Of a DNA stretch of 64,000 nucleotides, positions 18,247 to 26,220 are shown piece after piece. The notes under the pieces are model-generated. The model did not search any database, was not told where the DNA came from, and saw nothing but the letters and a program-made list of their open reading frames with translations. Made by a program: the position numbers and the translations under genes. This DNA comes from a bacterium (GTDB taxonomy: Bacteria; UBP6; UBA1177), in NCBI GenBank assembly GCA_017538365.1, contig JAFYIZ010000004.1:39765-103764 (forward strand). Reading direction: 5' to 3'. The first letter of the stretch is position 1. The number at the start of each line of letters is the position of its first letter.

Positions 18247-18643
18247 AAAAACTCTTGAAAAAGCTGTAAAAATGGCACTCGAAGTGAGGAAAAACGCCTA
18301 CGCGCCCTTCTCTAATTTCGCGGTCGGAGCGGCGATAATCACCAAAGACGGCTCGATCTTTACCGGAGTAAATGTTGAAAATTCCTCTTTCGGAGCGACC
18401 AACTGCGCTGAAAGAACGGCACTTTTCTCGGCAATCACGGCAGGACAGCGCGATTTCGAAGCGATAGTTATCGCCTCAAGCCTCAACGGCAAAGCAGTAT
18501 TTCCCTGCGGAATATGCAGGCAGGCTTTGGCCGATTTCAACCCGAAAATGCGCGTCGTTTTAGTCAACAGCGATACGAAACAGATCGAGCAGGATCTTCT
18601 TTTATCCGATATTTTCCCAGGTGTTTTTGAATTCAAATGTTGA
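18239..18643 (+). CDS. cdd: Cytidine deaminase
   Basis: The 134-residue tetrameric-type deaminase converts cytidine and deoxycytidine to uridine forms. The zinc site is complete: CAE in TNCAERTAL and PCGIC in FPCGICRQAL, all-cysteine as in the short bacterial form. APFSNFAVGAA and NVENSSFGATNCAE carry the substrate-binding residues. The start overlaps the end of punA by 8 nt, so the two are coupled. The stop codon lies inside the -35 box of the next promoter. Confidence 0.96.
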   Translation: MNKKTLEKAVKMALEVRKNAYAPFSNFAVGAAIITKDGSIFTGVNVENSSFGATNCAERTALFSAITAGQRDFEAIVIASSLNGKAVFPCGICRQALADFNPKMRVVLVNSDTKQIEQDLLLSDIFPGVFEFKC

Positions 18644-18667
18644 CTTAAATTTGGGTGTAAATATCAT
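18640..18667 (+). promoter_or_regulatory. Putative promoter of the oxygen-defence operon
   Basis: TTGACT (18640-18645, overlapping the cdd stop), a 16-nt spacer and TATCAT (18662-18667), followed by the GC-rich GGGGCAGG segment. About 60 nt of untranslated leader with a T7 tract precede the rubrerythrin ATG. Confidence 0.5.
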
Positions 18668-18729
18668 GGGGCAGGTCATTTAAAAATCGTTTTTTTGGGT
18701 TTTAATAACTAATTTCAATGGAGTAGATC

Positions 18730-19308
18730 ATGGCAAAATCAATTAAAGGAACAAGAACGGAAAAGAATCTTCTCACCTCTTTCGCAGGCGAATCCCAGGC
18801 AAGAATGCGCTACAACTACTTTGCAAGCAAGGCTAAAAAAGAAGGCTTTGAAAAAGTAGCTGTTATTTTTGAAGAAACTGCAAATCAGGAAAAGGAACAC
18901 GCAAAGAGAATGTTCAAATTCCTTGAAGGCGGAAACACTGAGATCACCGCTACATATCCGGCTGGAATGATCTCCGACACCCTTGCAAACCTCAAGGCTG
19001 CTGCTGCAGGCGAGCACGAAGAGTGGACTGAAGCATACCCCGAATTCGCAAGAATCGCTGACGAAGAAGGATTCGCTGACATCGCCGAGATGTACAGAAG
19101 AATCGCAATCGCAGAAAAACACCATGAAGAAAGATACAATGCTTTCATAAAAGACCTTGAAAACAGCGGAATGTTCGCAAAAGACCGCGAAGTTACGTGG
19201 CGCTGCCTCAACTGCGGATACATCCATGTCGGCAAAGAAGCTCCAGAAAAATGCCCCGCTTGCGAGCATCCTCAAGCTTACTTCGAAGTTCTCAACTCCA
19301 ACTGGTAG
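18730..19308 (+). CDS. rbr: Rubrerythrin
   Basis: This 192-residue peroxide-reducing diiron protein protects anaerobes from hydrogen peroxide. The N-terminal four-helix ferritin-like domain carries the diiron ligands (LLTSFAGESQARMRY, ANQEKEHAKRMF, and a third helix with EMYRRIAIAEKHHEERY). The C-terminal rubredoxin-like domain has two CxxC pairs, CLNCGYIHVG and CPACEHPQAYF. A GGAG stands 8 nt before the ATG. It heads the row rbr-dfx-fprA-rubredoxin, whose products pass electrons through rubredoxin. Confidence 0.97.
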   Translation: MAKSIKGTRTEKNLLTSFAGESQARMRYNYFASKAKKEGFEKVAVIFEETANQEKEHAKRMFKFLEGGNTEITATYPAGMISDTLANLKAAAAGEHEEWTEAYPEFARIADEEGFADIAEMYRRIAIAEKHHEERYNAFIKDLENSGMFAKDREVTWRCLNCGYIHVGKEAPEKCPACEHPQAYFEVLNSNW

Positions 19309-19317
19309 GAGTCTGAA

Positions 19318-19701
19318 ATGACGAAAAGAAACGAAGTCTACAAGTGCTCCATCTGCGGAAACATCGTCACCGTCTCTCACGAAGCGGGCGGAACGCTTGT
19401 CTGCTGCGGCAAGGAGATGGATCTCATGCCGGTAAAAACTGCCGATCAGACGCTTGAAAAGCATGTTCCGGTAGTTGAAAAAACGGCTAGCGGCATCAAA
19501 GTCACGGTCGGCTCTACTCCTCATCCGATGATGGACAACCACTACATCGAGTGGATCGAAGTGATAAACGGCGACATCGTCATGAGAAAGTATCTCAAAC
19601 CGGGAGAAGCACCAACAGCAGAATTCCCGATGGAATTTTCCGATGACATAATCGCCCGCGAATACTGCAACATCCACGGACTCTGGGCAAACAAAAAATA
19701 G
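19318..19701 (+). CDS. dfx: Desulfoferrodoxin (superoxide reductase)
   Basis: The 127-residue protein reduces superoxide to peroxide without forming oxygen. The N-terminal desulforedoxin-like center I is complete (CSICGNIV and LVCCGKEMD). The center II ligands are HPMMDNHYIEW and the C-terminal EYCNIHGLW with Cys and His. A Glu near residue 47 occupies the usual position. It lies 9 nt after rubrerythrin and 8 nt before fprA, each with GGAG-type sites. Confidence 0.97.
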   Translation: MTKRNEVYKCSICGNIVTVSHEAGGTLVCCGKEMDLMPVKTADQTLEKHVPVVEKTASGIKVTVGSTPHPMMDNHYIEWIEVINGDIVMRKYLKPGEAPTAEFPMEFSDDIIAREYCNIHGLWANKK

Positions 19702-19709
19702 GAGATGAA

Positions 19710-20909
19710 ATGTCGAATCTCAATGCAATAAAGATCAGCGAATCGGTCTACTGGGTAGGCGCGATCGACTGGAACATCCGCTATTTCCACGGATATGCGA
19801 CGCTTAAGGGAACGACCTACAATGCATACCTCATCATGGCGGATAAGATCACCCTCATCGACGGAGTAAAAAAAGGCAATGAGTGCGAACTCCTGGAAAG
19901 AGTCGCTTCAGTCGTTGATCCGCAGAAAATCGAATACATCGTTTCCAACCACTCGGAACCGGACCACAGCGGCGGGATACCGAAAATCGCTGAAACCGTA
20001 AAACCTGAAAAGATCTTCGCTTCAAAAGGCGGCGTCCGTGCTTTGAACGCATACTACCCCAGTCTCCAGGTCGAAGCAGTTGCGGACGGAGGAGAACTAA
20101 CACTTGGCAACAAAACGCTGAAATTCATGGAAACAAAGATGCTCCACTGGCCTGACAGCATGTTTTCCTATCTTGCCGAAGAAGAAGTCCTTTTCAGTCA
20201 GGACGCTTTCGGAATGCACCTTGCATCAAGCGAGCGTTTCGATGACGAGCTTCCGTGGTCACTTCTGCAGGAAATGTCGACAGGTTACTACGCGAACATC
20301 ATAACGCTCTACAGCCCTTTCGTGCAGAATCTGCTCAAAAAAGTGGCTGCAAGCGGACTTACTTTCAAAGTAGTCGCCCCCGACCACGGTCCGGTTTGGA
20401 GAAACATGGATAACTTCTCGAAAATGCTCGGCCTTTACGACAAATGGTCTGCGAGAAAAACTGACAAAAAAGCGGTCATCGTCTACGATTCGATGTGGCA
20501 TTCGACTGAAAAAATGGCGAGATATATTGAAGACGGCCTTGCATCTCAGGGAATCAAAGTCAAATCGCTTTTCATGCAGTCTTCAGACAGAAGCGAAGTC
20601 GCGGCGGAACTTCTTGACGCATCGGCCCTCATCGTCGGTTCGCCCACGATAAACAACGAGCTTTTCCCCTCAGTCGCAGACGTTATGTGCTACCTCAAAG
20701 GGCTTAAATTCAAAACTCCGTTTGCAGCCTCCTTCGGCTCTTACGGCTGGAGCGGCGAAAGCATCAAAAATCTCACACAGATGCTCACAGAGATGTGCGG
20801 CGAAGTAGTCGGAAGCGTAAAAGCGCTCTATACTCCGACAGAAGAAGTCAAAACACAGTGCTTCGAACTCGGCAGAGAGATCGGAGAAAAAATCAACAAT
20901 AAAAATTAG
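19710..20909 (+). CDS. fprA: FprA-type flavodiiron protein (A-type flavoprotein)
   Basis: The 399-residue enzyme reduces oxygen (or NO) to water using electrons from rubredoxin. The metallo-beta-lactamase domain carries the diiron ligands, including NHSEPDHSGGIP, a QDAFGMH region and the PDHGPVW motif. The C-terminal flavodoxin domain (from about residue 255) has the FMN-binding loop YDSMWHSTEKMA and later SPTINNELFP and FGSYGWSGES. It lies directly between desulfoferrodoxin and rubredoxin, which indicates that the latter is its electron donor. Confidence 0.96.
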   Translation: MSNLNAIKISESVYWVGAIDWNIRYFHGYATLKGTTYNAYLIMADKITLIDGVKKGNECELLERVASVVDPQKIEYIVSNHSEPDHSGGIPKIAETVKPEKIFASKGGVRALNAYYPSLQVEAVADGGELTLGNKTLKFMETKMLHWPDSMFSYLAEEEVLFSQDAFGMHLASSERFDDELPWSLLQEMSTGYYANIITLYSPFVQNLLKKVAASGLTFKVVAPDHGPVWRNMDNFSKMLGLYDKWSARKTDKKAVIVYDSMWHSTEKMARYIEDGLASQGIKVKSLFMQSSDRSEVAAELLDASALIVGSPTINNELFPSVADVMCYLKGLKFKTPFAASFGSYGWSGESIKNLTQMLTEMCGEVVGSVKALYTPTEEVKTQCFELGREIGEKINNKN

Positions 20910-20918
20910 GAGGAAATC

Positions 20919-21077
20919 ATGGACAAGTATGTATGCGGAATCTGCGGCCACGTTTATGATCCGGCAGTCGGCGATCCTGAAAACGGAATCGCTCCCGGCA
21001 CCCCTTTTGAAGCTCTTCCCGAAGACTGGGTATGCCCCATCTGCGGCGTAAGCAAGGACAATTTCACGAAAGAATAA
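20919..21077 (+). CDS. Rubredoxin
   Basis: A 52-residue rubredoxin, too short for many gene finders. It has the two iron-binding knuckles [12 protein letters not shown] and [10 protein letters not shown], plus the conserved AxGxPxxGIxPGTPFExLPxDW framework. AGGAGG precedes the ATG by 5 nt, 9 nt after fprA. It probably carries electrons to rubrerythrin, superoxide reductase and FprA encoded just upstream. Confidence 0.97.
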   Translation: MDKYVCGICGHVYDPAVGDPENGIAPGTPFEALPEDWVCPICGVSKDNFTKE

Positions 21078-21086
21078 TCTTAAAAA

Positions 21087-21962
21087 ATGTCTTTTGATCC
21101 CACAAAATCTTCTTTTTTAATACTCAATAAAAAAAAAGGATTTTCTTCAAACGGCGAACTCAACTATCTGAAAAGACTGCTTAAAATCAAAAAAGCAGGT
21201 TTCTGCGGAACTCTCGATCCGCTTGCTCAGGGAGTGCTTGTTGTTGCAATAGAAAAAGCGACAAAACTGATCTCGCTTGCTACCGGTTTCGATAAAGTCT
21301 ATTCAGGAAAAATCAAACTCGGTTTCACGAGCGACAGCCTTGATCTCGGGACAGAACTTATCCCTTTCTGCACTGTTCCGCAAAATATCGACTGTGCAGA
21401 AATTGAGAAAAAATTTCAAGGAGTTATCTCTCAGATCCCGCCTGCCTACAGCGCACTTAAAATTGACGGAAAACGAGCTTACAAGTTGGCTCGAGAAGGC
21501 AAAACTCCCGAAATGAAAGCGCGAAATGTCGAAATAAAAACGCTCAAGATCACACAGACCGGCGAAGATGAACTTTCGTTTTGGGTAAAATGCTCGAAAG
21601 GAACTTACATCCGCACTTTGGCAGGCGATATCGGAAAATTTTTAGGCTGCGGCGCAGTACTCACCGAGCTCATCAGGCGCGAAGTGGGACCTTTCAAACT
21701 CGAAAACGCCGTTTCGATGGATGAACTCAAAGAAAACCCTGAAAATGTTGAAAAAGCACTTCTTTCAGTTCCCGAATTTCTGGCCGGAAGCAACAGCTGC
21801 GAAGTCGATGAAGAAGGCTTCAGACACCTGAAAAACGGCAATAAAATCGAAGAGTTGCATTTAGATCTCAAAAACGGCCTCAACCTCATAAAATTTAACG
21901 GCGAAGTCTTTCTGATCATCGAAAAAACAACCGAAAAAGCCTCTTATTTCGCGTTTGTGTAA
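21087..21962 (+). CDS. truB: tRNA pseudouridine-55 synthase
   Basis: The 291-residue enzyme modifies U55 of the T-loop in tRNA. The catalytic Asp44 lies in CGTLDPLAQGVLVVA. Further motifs are KVYSGKIKLGFTSDS and KCSKGTYIRTLAGDIG; the C-terminal TruB domain is degenerate. The N-terminus FLILNKKKGFSS is normal (usual: DKPxGxTS). It starts 9 nt after rubredoxin with a weak ribosome site, so it may be expressed by read-through from the redox operon. It converges on the GT5-like gene. Confidence 0.93.
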   Translation: MSFDPTKSSFLILNKKKGFSSNGELNYLKRLLKIKKAGFCGTLDPLAQGVLVVAIEKATKLISLATGFDKVYSGKIKLGFTSDSLDLGTELIPFCTVPQNIDCAEIEKKFQGVISQIPPAYSALKIDGKRAYKLAREGKTPEMKARNVEIKTLKITQTGEDELSFWVKCSKGTYIRTLAGDIGKFLGCGAVLTELIRREVGPFKLENAVSMDELKENPENVEKALLSVPEFLAGSNSCEVDEEGFRHLKNGNKIEELHLDLKNGLNLIKFNGEVFLIIEKTTEKASYFAFV

Positions 21963-21970
21963 ACTTTTAT

Positions 21971-22756
21971 TTAAGCAAGTTTCTTATAGATATCCACGAA
22001 CTTGTCGCTTCTTTTAACGACTGAAATTTTGTCGAGAGAGCATTCGATGAGTCCTTCAAGACCGCAGCCGCCTTCTTTCGTTCTGATCTGGTCGAGGTAT
22101 TCTTCACTTGAAACGGTGACGGCGTCGCTGTAGACGATTCCGCCTTTGAGGAAGTTGATGTCGCCGTAAAATTCGAGTTTTTCGGGAACGAAAACTTCAC
22201 GGGCAAGGTTCAGAAGTCCGAAATCGTAAGACCAGAATTTGCCCTGAAAACGGATGTCGTGGAGCGAAAAAACGGTTTTTGTGTTCTTCAAAGGCTCTTC
22301 TTTGCCGTAGATTTCACGAAGATAAACCGGAACAAGCGCGGTATGCCAGTCGTTGCAGTGGATGACATCGGGACGGAAAATTTTCGCATATTCGAGAACC
22401 GCTCTCGAAAAGAATATGAAACGCTCCGAATTGTCGGGATAATCGCCCGTAACGTTACCGTAAAGACCGTCTCTCTCAAAATACGGATTCGACACAAAAA
22501 CAACTTTTGCGCCGCTTTCTTCGTGAATTGCTTCGAAAATTTCGGCTTTTTCATATTTTTCACCGACTTGGACACCAAACGATATCTTGGTCGGTTTTAT
22601 GTTGAATTTTTTTCTGTTTATCGTGCTGAAAAAAGGAAGTATGCACTCGACATCGCACTTTTTCGAAACCGATTTCAGCATTTTAGCGACAGACGCAGCC
22701 ATATTTCCGGTCGAAACGAAAGGCTTCAGCTCAGAAGCCGCAAACAAAATTTTCAT
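21971..22756 (-). CDS. Isolated N-terminal half of a GT5 glycogen/starch synthase
   Basis: The 261 residues correspond to the N-terminal Glyco_transf_5 Rossmann domain of glycogen synthase (MKILFAASELKPF; DVIHCNDWHTALVPVYL; FSLHDIRFQGKFW; FLKGGIVYSDAVTVSSEEY). The C-terminal Glycos_transf_1 half (about 220 more residues) is absent. The ADP-glucose motif KTGGLAD is changed to STGNMAAS. The chain does not stop abruptly in a broken frame: it ends with its own short tail (VDIYKKLA), so this looks like a maintained short protein, not a fresh pseudogene. Without the second domain it should not be an active synthase. It lies 7 nt downstream of serS and is probably co-transcribed. Confidence 0.7.
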   Translation of the reverse strand: MKILFAASELKPFVSTGNMAASVAKMLKSVSKKCDVECILPFFSTINRKKFNIKPTKISFGVQVGEKYEKAEIFEAIHEESGAKVVFVSNPYFERDGLYGNVTGDYPDNSERFIFFSRAVLEYAKIFRPDVIHCNDWHTALVPVYLREIYGKEEPLKNTKTVFSLHDIRFQGKFWSYDFGLLNLAREVFVPEKLEFYGDINFLKGGIVYSDAVTVSSEEYLDQIRTKEGGCGLEGLIECSLDKISVVKRSDKFVDIYKKLA

Positions 22757-22763
22757 GGTTTAC

Positions 22764-24038
22764 CTACAATCTGATAAATTCTTCGTTGTTCATGTATTTT
22801 CTGAGAACTTCAGGAACTTTGACCGTTCCGTCAGCCTGCTGGTAGTTTTCGATGATGGCAACAAGCGTTCTGTCGATCGCCAGTCCCGAACCGTTGAGCA
22901 GATGAACGAGTTCCGGCTTTGACGAAGCGTCGCGTCTGAACTTGATGTTCGCCCTTCTCGCCTGGAAATCGCCTGTGCTCGAGCAACTTGAGATCTCGCG
23001 GTAAGTTCCCTGACCAGGCAGCCAGACTTCGATATCGAAAGTTTTGACTGCATTGAAACCGAGGTCACCGCTGCAGAGGCATACTACGCGGTAGTGAATT
23101 CCGAGACCGCGAAGAATCTCTTCAGCATTGTAGAGAAGCTGGTCAAGTTCTTTCAGCGATTCTTCGGGGCGGCAGAATTTGACGAGTTCGACTTTGTTGA
23201 ACTGGTGAAGGCGGATTATGCCTTTCATATCCTTGCCGTAACTTCCCGCTTCGCGTCTGAAACACGGTGTGTAAGCCGCATATTTGAGCGGAAGAACTGC
23301 ATCGTCCAGGATTTCGTCGCGGTGCATGTTAACAAGGCTGACTTCGGCTGTCGGGATCATGAACATATCGTCGGTCGTTTTATATGCATCGTCTTCGAAT
23401 TTCGGAAGCTGACCTGATCCGGTCATCGTCTCGCGGCTTACCATAACAGGCGGGACGATTTCGGTGTAGCCGTTTTTTGCAGCATTTTCAAGCATATAGT
23501 TCATAACAGCACGTTCAAGACGGGCCATTTCCTTTTTGTAGACGATGAAACGCGAACCGCTGAGTTTTACGCCGCGCTCGAAATCTATCGTATTGACTGC
23601 GATATCGAAGTGCTCTTTCGGCTGGAAATCGAAAACAGGCTTTTCGCCCCACATCGAAACGACAGGATTTGCAGTATCGTCCTTGCCGAGCGGCGTATCG
23701 TCAGCCATCATGTTGGGGATAGAAAGAAGGATCGTGTTGATCTTATCTTCGACTTCCTTTACCAACGGTCCGTACGATTTGACTTTGTCGCTGAGTTCCT
23801 TGAGCTCGTCTTTGATCGTCGCTTTTTCTTCCGCGGTGCCGTTTTTCATGATGAGCGGCATCTCTTTGGAGCGCGTCATCTGTTTAGCTCTCGTCTGCTC
23901 GGACTCGGTTATAAGAGCTTTTCTCTTTTCGCTGAGTTCAATGACCTGATCTACGACTGAAAGGTCTTTGAAATTGCGGTTTGTAAGGTTGAATTTAACC
24001 TTTTCAGGATCTTTGAGTATCAATTTGATGTCGAACAT
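22764..24038 (-). CDS. serS: Seryl-tRNA synthetase
   Basis: The 424-residue class II aminoacyl-tRNA synthetase charges tRNA-Ser. The N-terminal long coiled-coil arm spans about residues 25-105. Class II motif 2 is TPCFRREAGSYGKDMKG and motif 3 is GSGLAIDRTLVAIIENYQ. GSGQLPKF and the REISSCSSTGDFQARR string are typical of SerRS. The start follows GAGGTGAAAA. It has its own promoter and is followed by the half GT5 gene. Confidence 0.97.
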   Translation of the reverse strand: MFDIKLILKDPEKVKFNLTNRNFKDLSVVDQVIELSEKRKALITESEQTRAKQMTRSKEMPLIMKNGTAEEKATIKDELKELSDKVKSYGPLVKEVEDKINTILLSIPNMMADDTPLGKDDTANPVVSMWGEKPVFDFQPKEHFDIAVNTIDFERGVKLSGSRFIVYKKEMARLERAVMNYMLENAAKNGYTEIVPPVMVSRETMTGSGQLPKFEDDAYKTTDDMFMIPTAEVSLVNMHRDEILDDAVLPLKYAAYTPCFRREAGSYGKDMKGIIRLHQFNKVELVKFCRPEESLKELDQLLYNAEEILRGLGIHYRVVCLCSGDLGFNAVKTFDIEVWLPGQGTYREISSCSSTGDFQARRANIKFRRDASSKPELVHLLNGSGLAIDRTLVAIIENYQQADGTVKVPEVLRKYMNNEEFIRL

Positions 24039-24067
24039 TTTTCACCTCTAAATAAAAAAACCGCGCT

Positions 24068-24095
24068 ATGATAGGCATAAAGGCTTTATTTGCAA
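24068..24095 (-). promoter_or_regulatory. Putative promoter of serS
   Basis: Minus strand: TTGCAA (24090-24095), 16 nt, TATCAT (24068-24073), then AGCGCGG and a T7 tract before GAGGTG. This is one of the clearest examples of the GC-segment plus T-tract start region. Confidence 0.55.
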
Positions 24096-24110
24096 GTTTT
24101 TCAGGAAAAT

Positions 24111-25427
24111 TCAGCGAATTATATCGGCAATAAAATCAGTGCCTTCCCTTGAAGTTATCCTGCATTTGAGGATGCTTCCCTCTTTTTCGCCTTCAAGGTT
24201 TGTGATTATCGTGATTCCGTCGATTTCAGGAGCCTGATTCCAGCATCTTCCAACCGGAACTTTGAGTTCCGGATCGATCCCTTCGTAAAGCACTTCGACC
24301 TCTCGCCCGACAAATCTTTCGAGGCGGTTTTCCATGCACTCGTGAGTTGCCTTTTCAATTTCGGCAAACCTTGCATCGGCTGTTTTCGAAGCAACCGCGC
24401 GCATTTTGAACGATGCCGAAGACTCCTCTTTCGAGTATTTGAACGCTCCGATATAGTCGAAAAATCCTTTTTCAATGAATGTTTTCAGAAGTTCGTGATC
24501 CTCTTTTTTCTCAGCCGGAAAAGATGAAATAACCGTCGTTCGAAGAAGATAGTTTTCGCCGAAAACATCTTTGATCATCTCAATCAGATTGTAAATATCC
24601 TGCTCGCTGTAGCGCCTGTTCATAGCCTTGAGTACAGTGGTTGAAATATGCTGGATCGGCACTTCCAGATAGTTGTGCATCTTCTCTGAATCTCTAATGG
24701 TTTCAAGCAGTTCGCGGTCAATTCCCGACGGATAGAGATACATCACGCGGAACCTGAAATCACCTTTCAAAGCGTTGATTGCACGGATCAGTTTTTTCAG
24801 CGACGAATTGGTCTTCGAGCCGTATTGCGTCGTATCCTGCGCGATTACGACAATCTCCTTAACCCCTGTTTTTATCAGGTTTTCAGCCTCGGCAACTATA
24901 TCTTTCAGCGGACGCTCGCGGTATCTGCCGCGGATATGCGGAATCGAGCAGTATGCACAGAAGTTGTCGCAGCCGTCAGCAATTTTGAGATAGGCCGTCC
25001 ACGGCGAATAAGTGAGAACGCGCCCCATCGAGGACGTGTAGAGAAATTCGGACTTTTCGCTTTTCCCTCTGTAGCCCTCATTCCAATGTTTCGAGACGAT
25101 TTTTTCTACATTCGGAATATCATTCACTCCGAAAATGAAATCAGCTTCAGGCAGCATATCGCCAAGATTCGGATAAAGCTGCGGCAGACAACCCATAACA
25201 GCGATTTTCGCCCCTTTTTTCAATCCGCCGTGAAGCTCGAAAAACGAATTGACAGACTCTTCCCTAGCATCGTTTATAAAACTGCAGGTATTGAGAATCA
25301 CGAGATCGGCTTTGCCTGCACTTTCGGCAATCACCCAACCTTTATCCAAGAACTGAGCTATCACGACTTCAGAATCGACCCTGTTTTTCGGGCATCCGAG
25401 CGAGCAGCAGAACACCGTTTTTTTCAT
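24111..25427 (-). CDS. rimO: Ribosomal protein S12 methylthiotransferase RimO
   Basis: The radical SAM enzyme adds a methylthio group to Asp of ribosomal protein S12. Domains in order are UPF0004 with cluster cysteines (CSLGCPKNRVDSE; LNTCSF; VMGCLPQ), the radical SAM core with CDNFCAYCSIPHIRGRYRERP, and a C-terminal TRAM domain. CSLGCPKN and the sequence of the radical SAM loop point to RimO rather than MiaB. I start at ATG 25427, which follows GGAGAG and gives MKKTVFCCSLGC. An ATG four codons upstream (25439) is also possible. It lies 17 nt after the TauE-type gene. Confidence 0.94.
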   Translation of the reverse strand: MKKTVFCCSLGCPKNRVDSEVVIAQFLDKGWVIAESAGKADLVILNTCSFINDAREESVNSFFELHGGLKKGAKIAVMGCLPQLYPNLGDMLPEADFIFGVNDIPNVEKIVSKHWNEGYRGKSEKSEFLYTSSMGRVLTYSPWTAYLKIADGCDNFCAYCSIPHIRGRYRERPLKDIVAEAENLIKTGVKEIVVIAQDTTQYGSKTNSSLKKLIRAINALKGDFRFRVMYLYPSGIDRELLETIRDSEKMHNYLEVPIQHISTTVLKAMNRRYSEQDIYNLIEMIKDVFGENYLLRTTVISSFPAEKKEDHELLKTFIEKGFFDYIGAFKYSKEESSASFKMRAVASKTADARFAEIEKATHECMENRLERFVGREVEVLYEGIDPELKVPVGRCWNQAPEIDGITIITNLEGEKEGSILKCRITSREGTDFIADIIR

Positions 25428-25444
25428 GGAACTCTCCATAAGAC

Positions 25445-26203
25445 CTAAAGTACGCCGGTATGTTTAAGAAGTTTATAAGTATTGAGAATTACTACAAGAA
25501 CTCCAACGAGACCAAGCATAAGTTTGACAGGAATTTTTTTGCAGAGATATGCACCCAAAGGAGCCGCAATCATTCCGCCGATGATGAGACCCAGAATTAT
25601 CTGGGTGTAGTTTTTAAAGTCGCCGATCATTGCGACAAACGTGGTCGTTTCGGCGATAGTTACGAAAAATTCAGCCGTATTTACTGTGCCTATCGTTCTG
25701 GGAACGTCGTGACCTGAAGCCAGAAGCGTGCTCGTTACTACCGGGCCCCAGCCGCCGCCGCCCATTGCGTCAGTGAAACCGCCTGCAAAACCGAGCGGGA
25801 TCGTATAGTTGCCGTATTCACGCGGTTTTCCGAGCTTTCTGAAAATCTTGGAAAAGATGAATCCGCCCATGATTAGAAGGTAGATGTCGATCACGATGTC
25901 AAGCTCTTTACTTTCGAAGTTTACGAGAAGATACGCGCCGACGATACCGCCCAGAATACCGGTGAAAAGAAGGCGGAAAAAAAGCCCTTTGTGGACGTTT
26001 TTCATCTTAAGGTGCGAAAGCCCCGAAACGAGAGTCGTGAAAATCTCCGAAACGTGGACGCATGCGCTTGAAATCGCGCTCGGAACGCCTGCCGTTCTCA
26101 AAAAAGTGTTGGAACTTACGCCGTAGCCCATGCCGAGCGAACCGTCAATCATTTCAGCGGCAAAACCGAGAAGAATATAGATTATTATTTGAGCCGTAAA
26201 CAT
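25445..26203 (-). CDS. TauE/SafE (DUF81) family membrane transporter
   Basis: The 252-residue polytopic protein with about eight hydrophobic segments belongs to the sulfite/organosulfonate exporter family. Markers are the N-terminal GFAAEMIDGSLGMGYG and the internal FAGGFTDAMGGGGWGPV, the two halves of the family's inverted repeat. The substrate cannot be read from sequence. AAGGAG is 6 nt from the ATG. It lies between cstA and rimO on one strand with 17-nt gaps. Confidence 0.9.
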   Translation of the reverse strand: MFTAQIIIYILLGFAAEMIDGSLGMGYGVSSNTFLRTAGVPSAISSACVHVSEIFTTLVSGLSHLKMKNVHKGLFFRLLFTGILGGIVGAYLLVNFESKELDIVIDIYLLIMGGFIFSKIFRKLGKPREYGNYTIPLGFAGGFTDAMGGGGWGPVVTSTLLASGHDVPRTIGTVNTAEFFVTIAETTTFVAMIGDFKNYTQIILGLIIGGMIAAPLGAYLCKKIPVKLMLGLVGVLVVILNTYKLLKHTGVL

Positions 26204-26220
26204 TTAAACTCCTTAAAAAA

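Noticed and set aside
24039..24110. tRNA gene in the serS-rimO gap, and in other intergenic gaps
   Set aside because: No cloverleaf, T-loop or anticodon stem pattern was found there or in the other gaps I read.
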